Below are positions 24,316 to 32,378 of a DNA stretch of 61,434 bases, one piece after another. Every line of letters begins with the position of its first letter. Within the stretch, counting starts at the first letter, position 1. Source of the DNA: a virus; the IMG/VR virus record IMGVR_UViG_3300035170_000023, positions 1 through 61,434 of that record; one strand, given 5' to 3'. Position numbers and translations under genes: made by a program. The notes beneath the pieces are model-generated. The model had not been told where the DNA came from. It saw only the letters and a program-made list of their open reading frames with translations, and did not search any database.

Positions 24316-24759
24316 TTAGATCATATCTAATGTCTTCTTCACCAGGTCGTGATCCGGGAAGCGCACAGCGAGCGTGACGAAACAGTGACGAGCTGCGTCA
24401 TTCACATGTCCGCCCGCCGTCGCGGAATACCAGCCGATCTGCTTGAGCGTGGCGTTGGTGACCTTGATGCGATCACCACGGGCCTGCATTCGGACGCTCA
24501 CGCGTAGCTTCGCAGCCACGTACTTGAGCGCACCGATCGTCTCGAGTGCATCGTATTGCCGTGTCATCTTCGTCGTCTCAGGCCCGATGCTAAAACGTTC
24601 AATCACAAGAAGTGTCGCGCTTTCATGTAAACGAACGAAGGACTCGACCCAGTTGATCGTCTCGAATGGTGGTGCCTCGAGGCAGCCGACGATGTTGCCA
24701 CTCTCGTGCGCGGCGAACATGCCGCACATCTTACCGGGATCAACTGCCACGATGTACAT
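24316..24759 (-). CDS. RuvC-like Holliday junction resolvase
   Basis: A 147-residue RNase H-fold nuclease. The first acidic residue is in MYIVAVDPGKMCG, the second in LLVIERFS, and the last in GGHVNDAARHC (ND pair), giving the D-E-D set of RuvC-type resolvases. It would cleave branched DNA before packaging. ATG 24759 follows ATCAAAGGAGTCGT; longer upstream starts lie within the polymerase. It overlaps the end of the DNA polymerase gene by 20 bases. Confidence 0.85.
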   Translation of the reverse strand: MYIVAVDPGKMCGMFAAHESGNIVGCLEAPPFETINWVESFVRLHESATLLVIERFSIGPETTKMTRQYDALETIGALKYVAAKLRVSVRMQARGDRIKVTNATLKQIGWYSATAGGHVNDAARHCFVTLAVRFPDHDLVKKTLDMI

Positions 24760-26524
24760 ACGACTCCTTTGATCCCCACGTTGGGCCGTACGAGACGGAC
24801 GCAGACAGTGGGACGTCGAACATTGTGTCATCGTTCATGATATCGCGAAGAGTGTCCGCCGCGTCGTCGAGTGCTTCCAATGGTACGTCGAGGATGATCT
24901 CATCGTGTACTGGCACCACCATATACTCGCCGAGGCCGGCACTGTCGAGCTCGATGAGCTTCTTCTTGAGTACAGCAGCCGCAGCACCCTGGATGAGGAA
25001 GTTGACCAGCGCGTACTCCTTACCCGGATCAGCGACCTGACGTCGACGTGTGACCGGACACCGCACGTAAGGTAACCCCTCGTCTGTGCGTCGACGAATC
25101 GCAACGTTTTGCACCTCTTGCTGGAGGCGGGTAACACCAGGGAAGAGTGCGTTCCAACGATGACGAACTGCTTGACCTTGCTCGTAGGTGATCCCCGCCG
25201 TGCGGGCAAACTTCTCAACCCCAGCACCGTAAATGGTTGCATAGCCCGCATTCTTCACCACCTGCCGTCGCGGGTCAGACTTCACGATCGACTCGTCGTT
25301 GTACACCATGCGGGCCAGCGCGACGAAGAAGTCAGTCTCGCCCTTAAATGCATCGATCATTGACTGCTCTTTGGCCATGTGCGCCATGATGCGCATCTCC
25401 ACCTGATCGAAGTCACACATCAACATCACGTGGCCCTCACGTGCCGTGACACACGAGCGTACGACGTCGGCCGCTGGGTTGGTCTCGGATTTACGAGGAA
25501 GATTCTGGAGGTTCGGACGTTCCATCGACATACGAGAAGTGCGAGCTCCCAGTACGTTAATGGAAGGGTGAATGAGACTGTTCTCGTCTGTTTCGTTCGC
25601 GAAGTGGAGTAGATACGTTGACGCAAGCTTCTGTAGACGACGCCGTTGTAGGATCGCAACGGCAAGTGGATGATCGATGCCGCCGAGGACTTCCTTGTCC
25701 AGAGCCACCGCGCCTGACGCCGTCGCCTTGTTGAACTCATAGCCCTCTCCTTGCAGGATCTTCACGATCGCGGCGTTCGACCCAGCGGACACGCCATACT
25801 CGTTCTTCACCCACGCGGCCGTCTCGTCCACATACCTCATGAACTCTATGTACTTCGTTTGGGCGAGCTTCGTGTCGATGTGAGCGCCGTAGCGCTCCAT
25901 CCGCTCAATGACCCACGACACTGAGTTCTCAAGCTCAAAGGCGTCAGGCGCGTCATCCTCAACCTGTGGCAAGAGGAGATCGTAGACTTGGTAAGTGAGC
26001 ACAGTGTCGAGTGCGGCGTACGACCAGTATGGCTGGTAAGTGATGGGAACCGTGGCCCACGTCCACCCACCCTTACCGCCGATCGCACGATCGAGCTCGC
26101 TCTGAAGGTGCGCGGCCTTCGCATCGATCAGTCGTTCAGAGATGGACTTGAGCGCGGTGGAGTAGTGAGGAAAGAGGACATGGTGCATAATGCGGGTGTC
26201 ACTGATACGCGGACGCGGCATGAAGATACCCTCGTGATCGAGCATGCCCACATCAAACTTGGCATTATGAGCGATCCACCCGCCGTCCCAGGTTCGGCAC
26301 AGATCCTCAAAAACACCACCCCAACGATCAAGAGGAATAGCCCATCCGTGCGACTGATCGCCCACTTGGGCGAGGCGGACACGATCCGTTCCAATAATGA
26401 GGCCAGTCGTCTCAGTGTCGAAAGCGAGAGCGTGATGTGCACGGCGTTCTCCTAGCCATGAACGAAGGGCGAGAACCTCGTCGATGCTATCAACGAGATG
26501 GAGTCTTACACCGTCGAAGCTCAA
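24740..26524 (-). CDS. DNA polymerase I family (polA-like), 594 aa
   Basis: The replicative polymerase. The 3'-5' exonuclease domain has ALAFDTETTGL, AHNAKFDVG and YAALDTVLTYQ, with catalytic acids in place. The polymerase domain has motif A CDFDQVEMRI, motif B RRQVVKNAGYATIYGAG and motif C VVPVHDEIILD. There is no 5'-3' exonuclease domain, as is usual for phage family-A enzymes. The start is an ATGA overlap with the deaminase gene. If DNA contains modified cytosine, this enzyme must accept the modified dCTP. Confidence 0.95.
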   Translation of the reverse strand: MSFDGVRLHLVDSIDEVLALRSWLGERRAHHALAFDTETTGLIIGTDRVRLAQVGDQSHGWAIPLDRWGGVFEDLCRTWDGGWIAHNAKFDVGMLDHEGIFMPRPRISDTRIMHHVLFPHYSTALKSISERLIDAKAAHLQSELDRAIGGKGGWTWATVPITYQPYWSYAALDTVLTYQVYDLLLPQVEDDAPDAFELENSVSWVIERMERYGAHIDTKLAQTKYIEFMRYVDETAAWVKNEYGVSAGSNAAIVKILQGEGYEFNKATASGAVALDKEVLGGIDHPLAVAILQRRRLQKLASTYLLHFANETDENSLIHPSINVLGARTSRMSMERPNLQNLPRKSETNPAADVVRSCVTAREGHVMLMCDFDQVEMRIMAHMAKEQSMIDAFKGETDFFVALARMVYNDESIVKSDPRRQVVKNAGYATIYGAGVEKFARTAGITYEQGQAVRHRWNALFPGVTRLQQEVQNVAIRRRTDEGLPYVRCPVTRRRQVADPGKEYALVNFLIQGAAAAVLKKKLIELDSAGLGEYMVVPVHDEIILDVPLEALDDAADTLRDIMNDDTMFDVPLSASVSYGPTWGSKESYVHRGS

Positions 26525-27015
26525 TGCTTCATCTCATCCACTCGGAGACCGCAGTGTCGCAGCCACGTGAACCACATATCGGAGTCGCGGTGAGGCATGA
26601 CATGAGTGACATCGCAGACTACCCGGGTCAGACCGCTATTCGCGATCAACTTAGCACAGCCCGAGCACACTCCCGAGGAGATGTAAATCGTGCCGTAAGC
26701 CCGCTGTGACCGATCGCCAAAGAGGAGTGCATTGGCCTCGGCGTGGATGGAGTTGCAGTCGTCGTATGCGGGATTAGGCGCACGTTTGAGGCCAACTGCG
26801 GCCCGCGGGCACCAATTCGCACATCCAGACTCGTCCCGGGGCATCCCGCGCGGAGGACCGTTATAGCCGGTATCCAGCAGTCGGTTAGTCGCGGAGACGA
26901 CCACCGCGCCAACCTTGTCCCGATCACATAGTGATCGCTCCGCAATCACGTGCGCCATGTTCATCCACGTCTTATCCCAGGTAGGACGCAAATCGCGAAC
27001 GGTACCACTGCTCAC
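26521..27015 (-). CDS. dCMP deaminase
   Basis: Converts dCMP to dUMP. The zinc site is visible as IHAEANALL (HAE) and SGVCSGCAKL (CxxC); a second Cys-rich segment (GCANWCPR) is typical of phage and host dCMP deaminases. GTG 27015 is preferred because GAGGAG lies seven bases upstream; ATG 27033 lacks a good site. It overlaps the ThyA-like gene by 44 bases. In T4-type pathways the enzyme feeds dUMP to thymidylate synthase; here that would be the ThyX encoded at 35507. Confidence 0.92.
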   Translation of the reverse strand: MSSGTVRDLRPTWDKTWMNMAHVIAERSLCDRDKVGAVVVSATNRLLDTGYNGPPRGMPRDESGCANWCPRAAVGLKRAPNPAYDDCNSIHAEANALLFGDRSQRAYGTIYISSGVCSGCAKLIANSGLTRVVCDVTHVMPHRDSDMWFTWLRHCGLRVDEMKH

Positions 27016-27802
27016 TGCTGGTCTCCTCGTCATTCACTTCGATCGTGTGAAGTTTGCGCGCACGCTGCATTGCATCGATGAACGGTTTACCCCATTGTCC
27101 GAGGCCCATGGGCTGCTCTGTGAAATCGGTGGGATCGCGAAGATCGCGCTCAGCCTTGTGTACGTGCTCACTGTAGATATGGAGTGAGAGCGCGATGTGA
27201 CGATACATGCCGGGGTCGAGTGCCATCGAGTTGGCGAGCGTCATCTGCAGCTGCGTGAACTGGAACATGTCGTATGGCAGGCCGAGCCACACGTCGTTGC
27301 TTCGCATGACCGTGGTCATTTGGAGCTCTGCGTTCGGGCTCACTTGGAACTGAAGCATGACGGTGCATGGGTAGTCGTGCTTACTCGGTTCGTTATCGCT
27401 GTACTTATCCCACAGTGTGACAACGGCCTGCCGTGACTCCGTGTCCTCCATGAGCTTGCGACGAACCTCGAACATCTGCTGCCCGATGCGTTCACCGTAT
27501 GCACCGTGAAACTTATCACCATCCATGTACTGCGCGACGCTGGGCGTCGCCTTCATCAGAAGACCGGGATCAGAAAATGCACCGATGAGTTGCACCGCCT
27601 CGGCCGCCGCGATGTTCTTGTTGAGGTCGCGACCACAACCCAGCGGGAGTGCGCGCCGAGGTGATGCGAGTTCAATGATCACGCATCCTGCGTCGAGCGT
27701 GGTGCGTCCGCGCGGTGAGCGCAGCCGACCGCGACGGAGTACATGCTGAACCACGCCACGATATGCGTGTTGTCCGTCTGCCCCGGTCAGGATGGTCGAC
27801 AT
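26972..27802 (-). CDS. ThyA-superfamily pyrimidine (hydroxy)methylase, probable dCMP hydroxymethylase
   Basis: The fold is clear: GAYGERIG (101-107 region), SRQAVVTLWD, catalytic DYPCTVMLQF (Cys146), MRSNDVWLGLPYD and LHIYSEH. In thymidylate synthase the residue ending LGLPF-N is Asn177 (E. coli), which recognises uracil. Here it is Asp178, as in T4 dCMP hydroxymethylase (NMRSNDVVFGFRND). Asp at this site is known to select dCMP. The phage also has ThyX for dTMP, so this enzyme is free for hmdCMP synthesis. The start overlaps the kinase by 16 bases and has a weak ribosome-binding site, implying coupling. Confidence 0.8.
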   Translation of the reverse strand: MSTILTGADGQHAYRGVVQHVLRRGRLRSPRGRTTLDAGCVIIELASPRRALPLGCGRDLNKNIAAAEAVQLIGAFSDPGLLMKATPSVAQYMDGDKFHGAYGERIGQQMFEVRRKLMEDTESRQAVVTLWDKYSDNEPSKHDYPCTVMLQFQVSPNAELQMTTVMRSNDVWLGLPYDMFQFTQLQMTLANSMALDPGMYRHIALSLHIYSEHVHKAERDLRDPTDFTEQPMGLGQWGKPFIDAMQRARKLHTIEVNDEETSSEQWYRSRFASYLG

Positions 27803-28710
27803 ATGAGGAGATCCCGTTCGCTCGTGATCGCGGAGTTGATGAGGTTACGGTACCAACCCATGTGCTTATAGTGGAATCGTCGCATGTACTGCGGGTGTGG
27901 CACCGCGCCGTGTGCCATCCCAAGTTGCTTGAGTTTTGTGTCAGCTGCCTTCCCAAGCGCGACGAGAGTTGGTTGACCCAGGTCGTACCACATGACGTCG
28001 ATGTTATCCACGTCACACGCGTTGGCCACGCCAACGTGATGCATGTCCGCGACAGTGTTGGTGAGGTATAGTCCACTCGTAAGTGGGAACGGCGCGAACG
28101 CGGGACCCTGGGTTCCGAGGATTTCGAGATCTGCACGCACATCACCAACGAGTAGTGCCTTGGGCAGCGCTGGACCGATGTACGTCACATACGCGGGAGG
28201 CACGTACGTCTCACGACCTTCTGCCATAGCGAGGACATCATCCACTGTGGGCGAATGATCGAAGTGACGGTGCTGCCACTGGATGTGTGTTGCGTACGCT
28301 GCGGAGATTGCCTCAAGCTGGTGTCGCTTGACGGATGCGTCGCCTCTTGCGTCGAAACGGCTCAAGAGTATTGAGGTCGGTGGGTTGATGATCACCGTCA
28401 GCGCTCCCCGACTCTCCAGGAATCGCTCCGTCCACCACCACACTCCCGTCGACATATCCGTCTTCCGGTTCATCACCCTCGGGTAGATCACCTCGCCCAG
28501 GTGCCACCGGTCGCACACGATGTGCTGTCCTGAGTTCGGACGATACTCCAGTAGTGGTTCCACGTACTCGTGGAGTGGGTGTCTCGTCGGTGAGCTCCGG
28601 TGTAAGAGCGTCACCTCGTCGCCGGGGTATCTCGCAGCAATTGCGGCCGTTAAGCTCCCAGCCAGCGTGCTCTTCCCCGAGCAGTCCGGCCCTTCCAAGA
28701 GTATCAGCAT
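27787..28710 (-). CDS. P-loop (d)NMP kinase fused to UDG-like domain
   Basis: Residues 1-190 are a thymidylate-kinase-like domain: LLEGPDCSGKSTLAG (Walker A) and CDRWHLGEVIYPRV, the DR...GE signature of phage dNMP kinases. Residues about 190-307 read LLVGDVRAD..., FPLTSGLYLTNT, LVALGKAA and VPHPQYMRRF, which resemble a uracil-DNA-glycosylase fold. Whether that part still cleaves bases is unknown. The kinase could phosphorylate hmdCMP or dTMP, like T4 gp1. ATG 28710 follows GAGGGAGTGTGCG. It overlaps the ThyA-like gene downstream. Confidence 0.78.
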   Translation of the reverse strand: MLILLEGPDCSGKSTLAGSLTAAIAARYPGDEVTLLHRSSPTRHPLHEYVEPLLEYRPNSGQHIVCDRWHLGEVIYPRVMNRKTDMSTGVWWWTERFLESRGALTVIINPPTSILLSRFDARGDASVKRHQLEAISAAYATHIQWQHRHFDHSPTVDDVLAMAEGRETYVPPAYVTYIGPALPKALLVGDVRADLEILGTQGPAFAPFPLTSGLYLTNTVADMHHVGVANACDVDNIDVMWYDLGQPTLVALGKAADTKLKQLGMAHGAVPHPQYMRRFHYKHMGWYRNLINSAITSERDLLICRPS

Positions 28711-29272
28711 CGCACACTCCCTCAATTCCTACAGTTCTTAGTTCGTAGTTGCAGATCTCAGGCCGCGGATCAGCCGGGTTCGATGCGATATCATACCAGT
28801 CCGATGTCGTCGCCAGAGTGGGCCAGTTTTGTGTCGGCTCTTTGGCCCAGCGCGCAGCGACAGCTCGACGTGGACGGTGAGCCCCCACGTACTGGGACTC
28901 AAAGAGCAACACGTCGTCGAGTATGGTGTCGGGTATGAGCCAGTCCCGCACGCGCTTCTCCAGCATAAGGAGAAACCGATGCACCCGTCGTAGATGTGCG
29001 GGAATGTCGTTGATGTGGAGCGTGGGAAAGACGGGTGGCATACTCGCCGCGATTGCCGCTCCCGGCGTTCGGATGGGCAGCGTGCGACGCTTGATGAGTT
29101 GCACGCGAAAGCCGTGTTCGGCGAGAACGCGCAACCTCGGTGGAAGAGGATCAAATGACGAGGCCGGTGGCCACGCCGTTGCCGTGAGATTTGGCGCTAA
29201 GAGCCTGATGGCTAAGATCGCCGAAACCGTCATACACACTGCAAAGATCGTGGCTCCTACGGCTGCAAGCAC
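28313..29272 (-). CDS. Membrane-anchored protein with long out-of-frame overlap
   Basis: Starts with GTG three bases after the preceding stop, in a coupled position. The first 27 residues (VGATIFAVCMTVSAILAIRLL) form one membrane helix. Residues to about 180 look like a normal protein (ending PEICNYEL). The frame then stays open 398 bases into the kinase gene on the same strand, giving a low-complexity, charged tail to residue 319. No earlier stop exists, so the tail would be made unless the ribosome slips or the sequence has an error. Family not recognised. Confidence 0.5.
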   Translation of the reverse strand: MLAAVGATIFAVCMTVSAILAIRLLAPNLTATAWPPASSFDPLPPRLRVLAEHGFRVQLIKRRTLPIRTPGAAIAASMPPVFPTLHINDIPAHLRRVHRFLLMLEKRVRDWLIPDTILDDVLLFESQYVGAHRPRRAVAARWAKEPTQNWPTLATTSDWYDIASNPADPRPEICNYELRTVGIEGVCDADTLGRAGLLGEEHAGWELNGRNCCEIPRRRGDALTPELTDETPTPRVRGTTTGVSSELRTAHRVRPVAPGRGDLPEGDEPEDGYVDGSVVVDGAIPGESGSADGDHQPTDLNTLEPFRRKRRRIRQATPA

Positions 29273-29274
29273 AG

Positions 29275-29652
29275 TTACGTCACCGCCCGGTTGATGTACG
29301 CGTCTTTGATGTCCTCATCCCATTGCGCGGCCTGCGCGAGGCAGCGCGCACTCTGCCTCGGAATGTACGTCTTGCCGTTGTGTGCCACGGTCAGCAATTC
29401 AACAACCTCATACGCAGAGCGCGTGATCTGCAGTCGGTAGCGCGTCTGCTCGCCTTCCTGCACAGAGCAGCCACGGACGTGAACGTAGAACTCACCCGTC
29501 TGTGCTCGGTACAGGTCAACCTCGGTCCAGCGTGGCTTATACCCGTCGTCGGATGTGCCGCTGCCGAGAAGTTTACCATCGATGCGAGTCTCACTGCCAT
29601 CTCGCGCTCGAAGTCGATACGTTGCGATGGCTGGTTTCGCCGGTGCCGTCAT
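29275..29652 (-). CDS. Hypothetical protein (125 aa)
   Basis: Not recognised. It begins MTAPAKPAIATYRLRARDGS, has a beta-rich middle (WTEVDLYRAQTGEFYVHVRG) and a helical end (ARCLAQAAQWDEDIKDAYIN). The start is set by the exact leader GAACGAAGGGAACGCAGC. It is the first protein gene of the leftward replication block, 150 bases downstream of a tRNA gene, which may share its transcript. Confidence 0.7.
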   Translation of the reverse strand: MTAPAKPAIATYRLRARDGSETRIDGKLLGSGTSDDGYKPRWTEVDLYRAQTGEFYVHVRGCSVQEGEQTRYRLQITRSAYEVVELLTVAHNGKTYIPRQSARCLAQAAQWDEDIKDAYINRAVT

Positions 29653-29657
29653 GCTGC

Positions 29658-29670
29658 GTTCCCTTCGTTC
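29658..29670 (-). promoter_or_regulatory. Start-associated leader motif (GAACGAAGGGAAC)
   Basis: An exact leader copy ending five bases before the ATG at 29652. The TACGATCGATCCAT sequence just upstream also occurs before the tail chaperone gene at 58956 and may be a -10 region. Confidence 0.65.
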
Positions 29671-29800
29671 GATGGATCGATCGTACAACCGGCAAGCTTA
29701 GTTGCGAGGCGGACCGTGCTCAGCGCTATCCGGCAGCGCACCGTCTCTTAGCAGTCAATGACCGTAGTCATCGATAGCGTATCCCGTGTGGGACCTCTCG

Positions 29801-29874
29801 TAGCGGGAGCAGGATTCGAACCTGCGATCTCTTGGGTATGAGCCAAGCGTGGTACCGAGCTCCACTATCCCGCG
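29801..29874 (-). tRNA. tRNA-Met (CAT anticodon)
   Basis: A full cloverleaf of 74 bases: D stem GTGG/CCAC, anticodon stem CTTGG/CCAAG with loop CTCATAC (anticodon CAT), and T arm GCAGG-TTCGAAT-CCTGC. The acceptor GCGGGA pairs with TCCCGC; the terminal pair 1-72 is C with T, a mismatch. CCA is not encoded. The anticodon stem lacks the three G:C pairs of bacterial initiators, so elongator Met or a lysidine-type Ile tRNA is more likely than initiator. It lies between the divergent primase gene and the leftward replication block. Confidence 0.92.
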
Positions 29875-29938
29875 ATGCCTCGACTCCGTCCAGTTCTGCG
29901 AATCTTCCCCTCCGCAACCGAGCGGAGCCGAGACCAAC

Positions 29939-29944
29939 AACTTA
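29939..29944 (-). promoter_or_regulatory. Possible extended -10 for the tRNA/leftward transcript
   Basis: TAAGTT preceded by TGG, read leftward, about 60 bases before the mature tRNA 5' end. There is no clear -35. It is the only promoter-like element seen upstream of the whole leftward replication block. Confidence 0.4.
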
Positions 29945-29980
29945 CCAGGTCAGGTACGGCGGAGTGTCAGAGTGGGCGGT

Positions 29981-30011
29981 GTGTCGGTAGTAGTGTTACG
30001 GCTACCGACAC
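29981..30011. other. Large inverted repeat in the divergent intergenic region
   Basis: Ten-base perfect arms GTGTCGGTAG and CTACCGACAC around an 11-base spacer, between the tRNA (leftward) and the primase (rightward). A smaller hairpin, CTCCGC/GCGGAG, lies at 29910-29927. They could form an operator, an RNA hairpin in the primase leader, or part of an origin; the sequence does not decide. Confidence 0.6.
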
Positions 30012-30080
30012 CCTCAACATGCAAGAGGGGCTCCCGGCTGCCAGGCCATTTGGGAACCCCTCCAGAAGGGACTTGCCGCT

Positions 30081-32378
30081 GTGTCAGATGGAATTGTACC
30101 AGCCCAGATAGACAAACTCGCTTACGCTGTGATGTACTCCAACTGGGGATGGCACGTCTTTGTCCTCGGTGAGGGCAAGACACCACTTCCAAACTGCTCA
30201 ACCTGCCGTGAGGCCGGACCTGGTCACGATCCCGAGGCGTGCGTCTGCCTCGTCTGTCACGGCTTCTACGCGGGAACGACGAACCGCGATCGCATTGAAA
30301 TGATGCTCGCGATGCACCCCGACGGTCAACTCGCTGTTCGCACGGGTGAGAAGTCGAAGATCTTCGTCATTGACGCTGAAGGTGGAGAGGGAGAGGAGGT
30401 TCTCGACTCCTGGGAGTCGTGGGCCGACAGCACCACGCTTCCACGCACCCTCACTGCCCGGACGCCCAGCGGCGGTGTTCACCTCTTCTACGAGTATCAG
30501 ACTGGGGTGAAGAGCCGAAACCGCATCCTACCTTCGGTTGACCTCAAGTCAGACGGTGGGTACGTCGCACTGCCGTGCGGCATCGACGGACGAATGTGGC
30601 TGCCCGGTATCACCCAACCTGCTACGGCGCAACCGGCCTTAGTAGACTGGTTACGGACGGCGCGCGGGAGGTCCAACGGAGGCGGAGCCGGCACAACCGG
30701 TCACGCTAGTGGCTACGACTACCAGACCTTCGTTCGCGACGGATGTCCGGGTGGGCACCGTGACGAGTTCTTCAATGACATGGTCTTCCGGCTTCGCAAG
30801 GCAGCCGTCAGCCGTGAGGACGCGGAGCTAGAGCTTCGTAAACACTGGGAGAACGCGGAGCAACCACCCTCCGCACGGTATCACATGCCGTGGGAACACG
30901 TTCTCTATAAGCTCGAGCGTGTGTGGCGAACGGTGGACGCCGACCCGCCCGTTCCCGGCTGGCGTCCTCCCAATCCTGGAAATATCGAGGTCGCTGAGCT
31001 GGGTGAGCCCGACCCTGAACTGCCCAACGACCTCGGGAACGCGCATCGTTTCATCCGAATGCACGGGAGCGATATTCGATTCATCACGGAAACACGACAG
31101 TGGCTCTTGTGGAACGGAACGCGCTGGGTAAACGATAAGCTCGACCAAGTGCACCACCTCGCAACGAAGATCGGTGACGACATTCGCAGGCAAGCGGATG
31201 CCCTGCAGAATGAGGACGAACGCAGGGCACTCGGCCGCTGGGCCATGCAAACCGAGTCACTTCGCGGGATGAACTCCGCTGTGGCGATCGCTGGGCGTGA
31301 TCCGCGCATCGCAATGCCAGTGGATGCCGTGGATCGCAACCCGCTGTTACTCGTCGTTAGGAATGGTGTGCTCAATCTTCGCACGCTGGACCTGGAGGAG
31401 GGTCGCCGCGAGGACAACTGCACCCGGATGGCAAATGTCGTCTTCAACAAGGACGCCGACTGTCCACGCTGGATGGAGCACGTAAAGTTCATCACACTGG
31501 GTGATGCAATTCTCGCAAGCTACCTGCGACGAGCGATCGGCTACACCCTCACGGGCATGGTGTCGGAGCAGACCTTCTTCATGCTAGAAGGTAGCGGATC
31601 CAACGGTAAGAACGCATTCATCGACCCAATCCGTGATCTCCTGGGCGAGTACGCCCAGCAGGGCACCTCAGCACTCATCACTGGTGGTGACGAGCAGCAC
31701 CCGACCATTCTCGCGGACCTCATTGGCTGCCGGATGGTTTTCATAGACGAGGCACGGCAAGGTCGCCCTTTGAACGTGGAGCGAGTGAAGCAGCTCACCG
31801 GTAGCAAGCGAATTAAGGCGCGCCGGATGAGCCGTGACTTCTTTGAGTTCGACGCACACCTAAAGCTGTGGATCGCGGGCAATAATCACCCTACCATGCG
31901 CGACCCTAGCGATGGAATCTGGCGTAGACTGCAGCGCGTCATTTTCCGGGCGAAGGTTCCGAACTCAAAGAAGATCCCGGATTTCGCCCAACTTCTCTTT
32001 GATGAGGAGGCGCCCGGCATCCTCAACTGGGCACTTGAAGGGCTGCGGGACTTCTGGCAACTTAATGGTTTGGGTCAACCGCAGGAGGTCGTGGACGCCA
32101 CACAAGAGGTCCGCGACGAGGAGGACTGGGTTGGACAGTTCCTGGAGGAGAAGTGTAGTCGTAGTAATAGCGCGGATGACTTCACAACGGTGGACGAACT
32201 GTACCTTGAGTTTTCGTGGTGGGCGAACCTTGTGGGCGTGAAAGCTTACGAGAAGCCGAACCGCACGCACTTTGGAAGAGATCTGTCCAATAGAGGATTG
32301 GAGCGCGCGGTTAAGAATAATAGGAGAGGCTACCGAGGCATCCGATTGACGGAGCGTTCGATCACGGGAAACGCGTAA
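30081..32378 (+). CDS. Primase-polymerase fused to D5-like SF3 helicase (765 aa)
   Basis: Initiates and unwinds for phage replication. Residues 10-200 are a bifunctional primase-polymerase: AVMYSNWGWHVFVLGEGKTP, FVIDAEGGEG (metal acid) and SGGVHLFYEY. A cysteine cluster (CSTC...CVCLVC, about 39-59) is inserted. The second half has the D5 N-terminal region and an SF3 helicase with Walker A EGSGSNGKNAF (about 502-512), then MVFIDEA and LWIAGNNHP. The GTG start follows AGAAGGGACTTGCCGCT. An AT-rich putative origin follows directly. Confidence 0.9.
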   Translation: MSDGIVPAQIDKLAYAVMYSNWGWHVFVLGEGKTPLPNCSTCREAGPGHDPEACVCLVCHGFYAGTTNRDRIEMMLAMHPDGQLAVRTGEKSKIFVIDAEGGEGEEVLDSWESWADSTTLPRTLTARTPSGGVHLFYEYQTGVKSRNRILPSVDLKSDGGYVALPCGIDGRMWLPGITQPATAQPALVDWLRTARGRSNGGGAGTTGHASGYDYQTFVRDGCPGGHRDEFFNDMVFRLRKAAVSREDAELELRKHWENAEQPPSARYHMPWEHVLYKLERVWRTVDADPPVPGWRPPNPGNIEVAELGEPDPELPNDLGNAHRFIRMHGSDIRFITETRQWLLWNGTRWVNDKLDQVHHLATKIGDDIRRQADALQNEDERRALGRWAMQTESLRGMNSAVAIAGRDPRIAMPVDAVDRNPLLLVVRNGVLNLRTLDLEEGRREDNCTRMANVVFNKDADCPRWMEHVKFITLGDAILASYLRRAIGYTLTGMVSEQTFFMLEGSGSNGKNAFIDPIRDLLGEYAQQGTSALITGGDEQHPTILADLIGCRMVFIDEARQGRPLNVERVKQLTGSKRIKARRMSRDFFEFDAHLKLWIAGNNHPTMRDPSDGIWRRLQRVIFRAKVPNSKKIPDFAQLLFDEEAPGILNWALEGLRDFWQLNGLGQPQEVVDATQEVRDEEDWVGQFLEEKCSRSNSADDFTTVDELYLEFSWWANLVGVKAYEKPNRTHFGRDLSNRGLERAVKNNRRGYRGIRLTERSITGNA

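Noticed and set aside
28738-29154. Another leftward frame inside the membrane-anchored gene (MILFHRGCAFSPN...).
   Set aside because: Composition like an out-of-frame shadow and no leader; the 29272 frame has the better start position and a coherent membrane helix.
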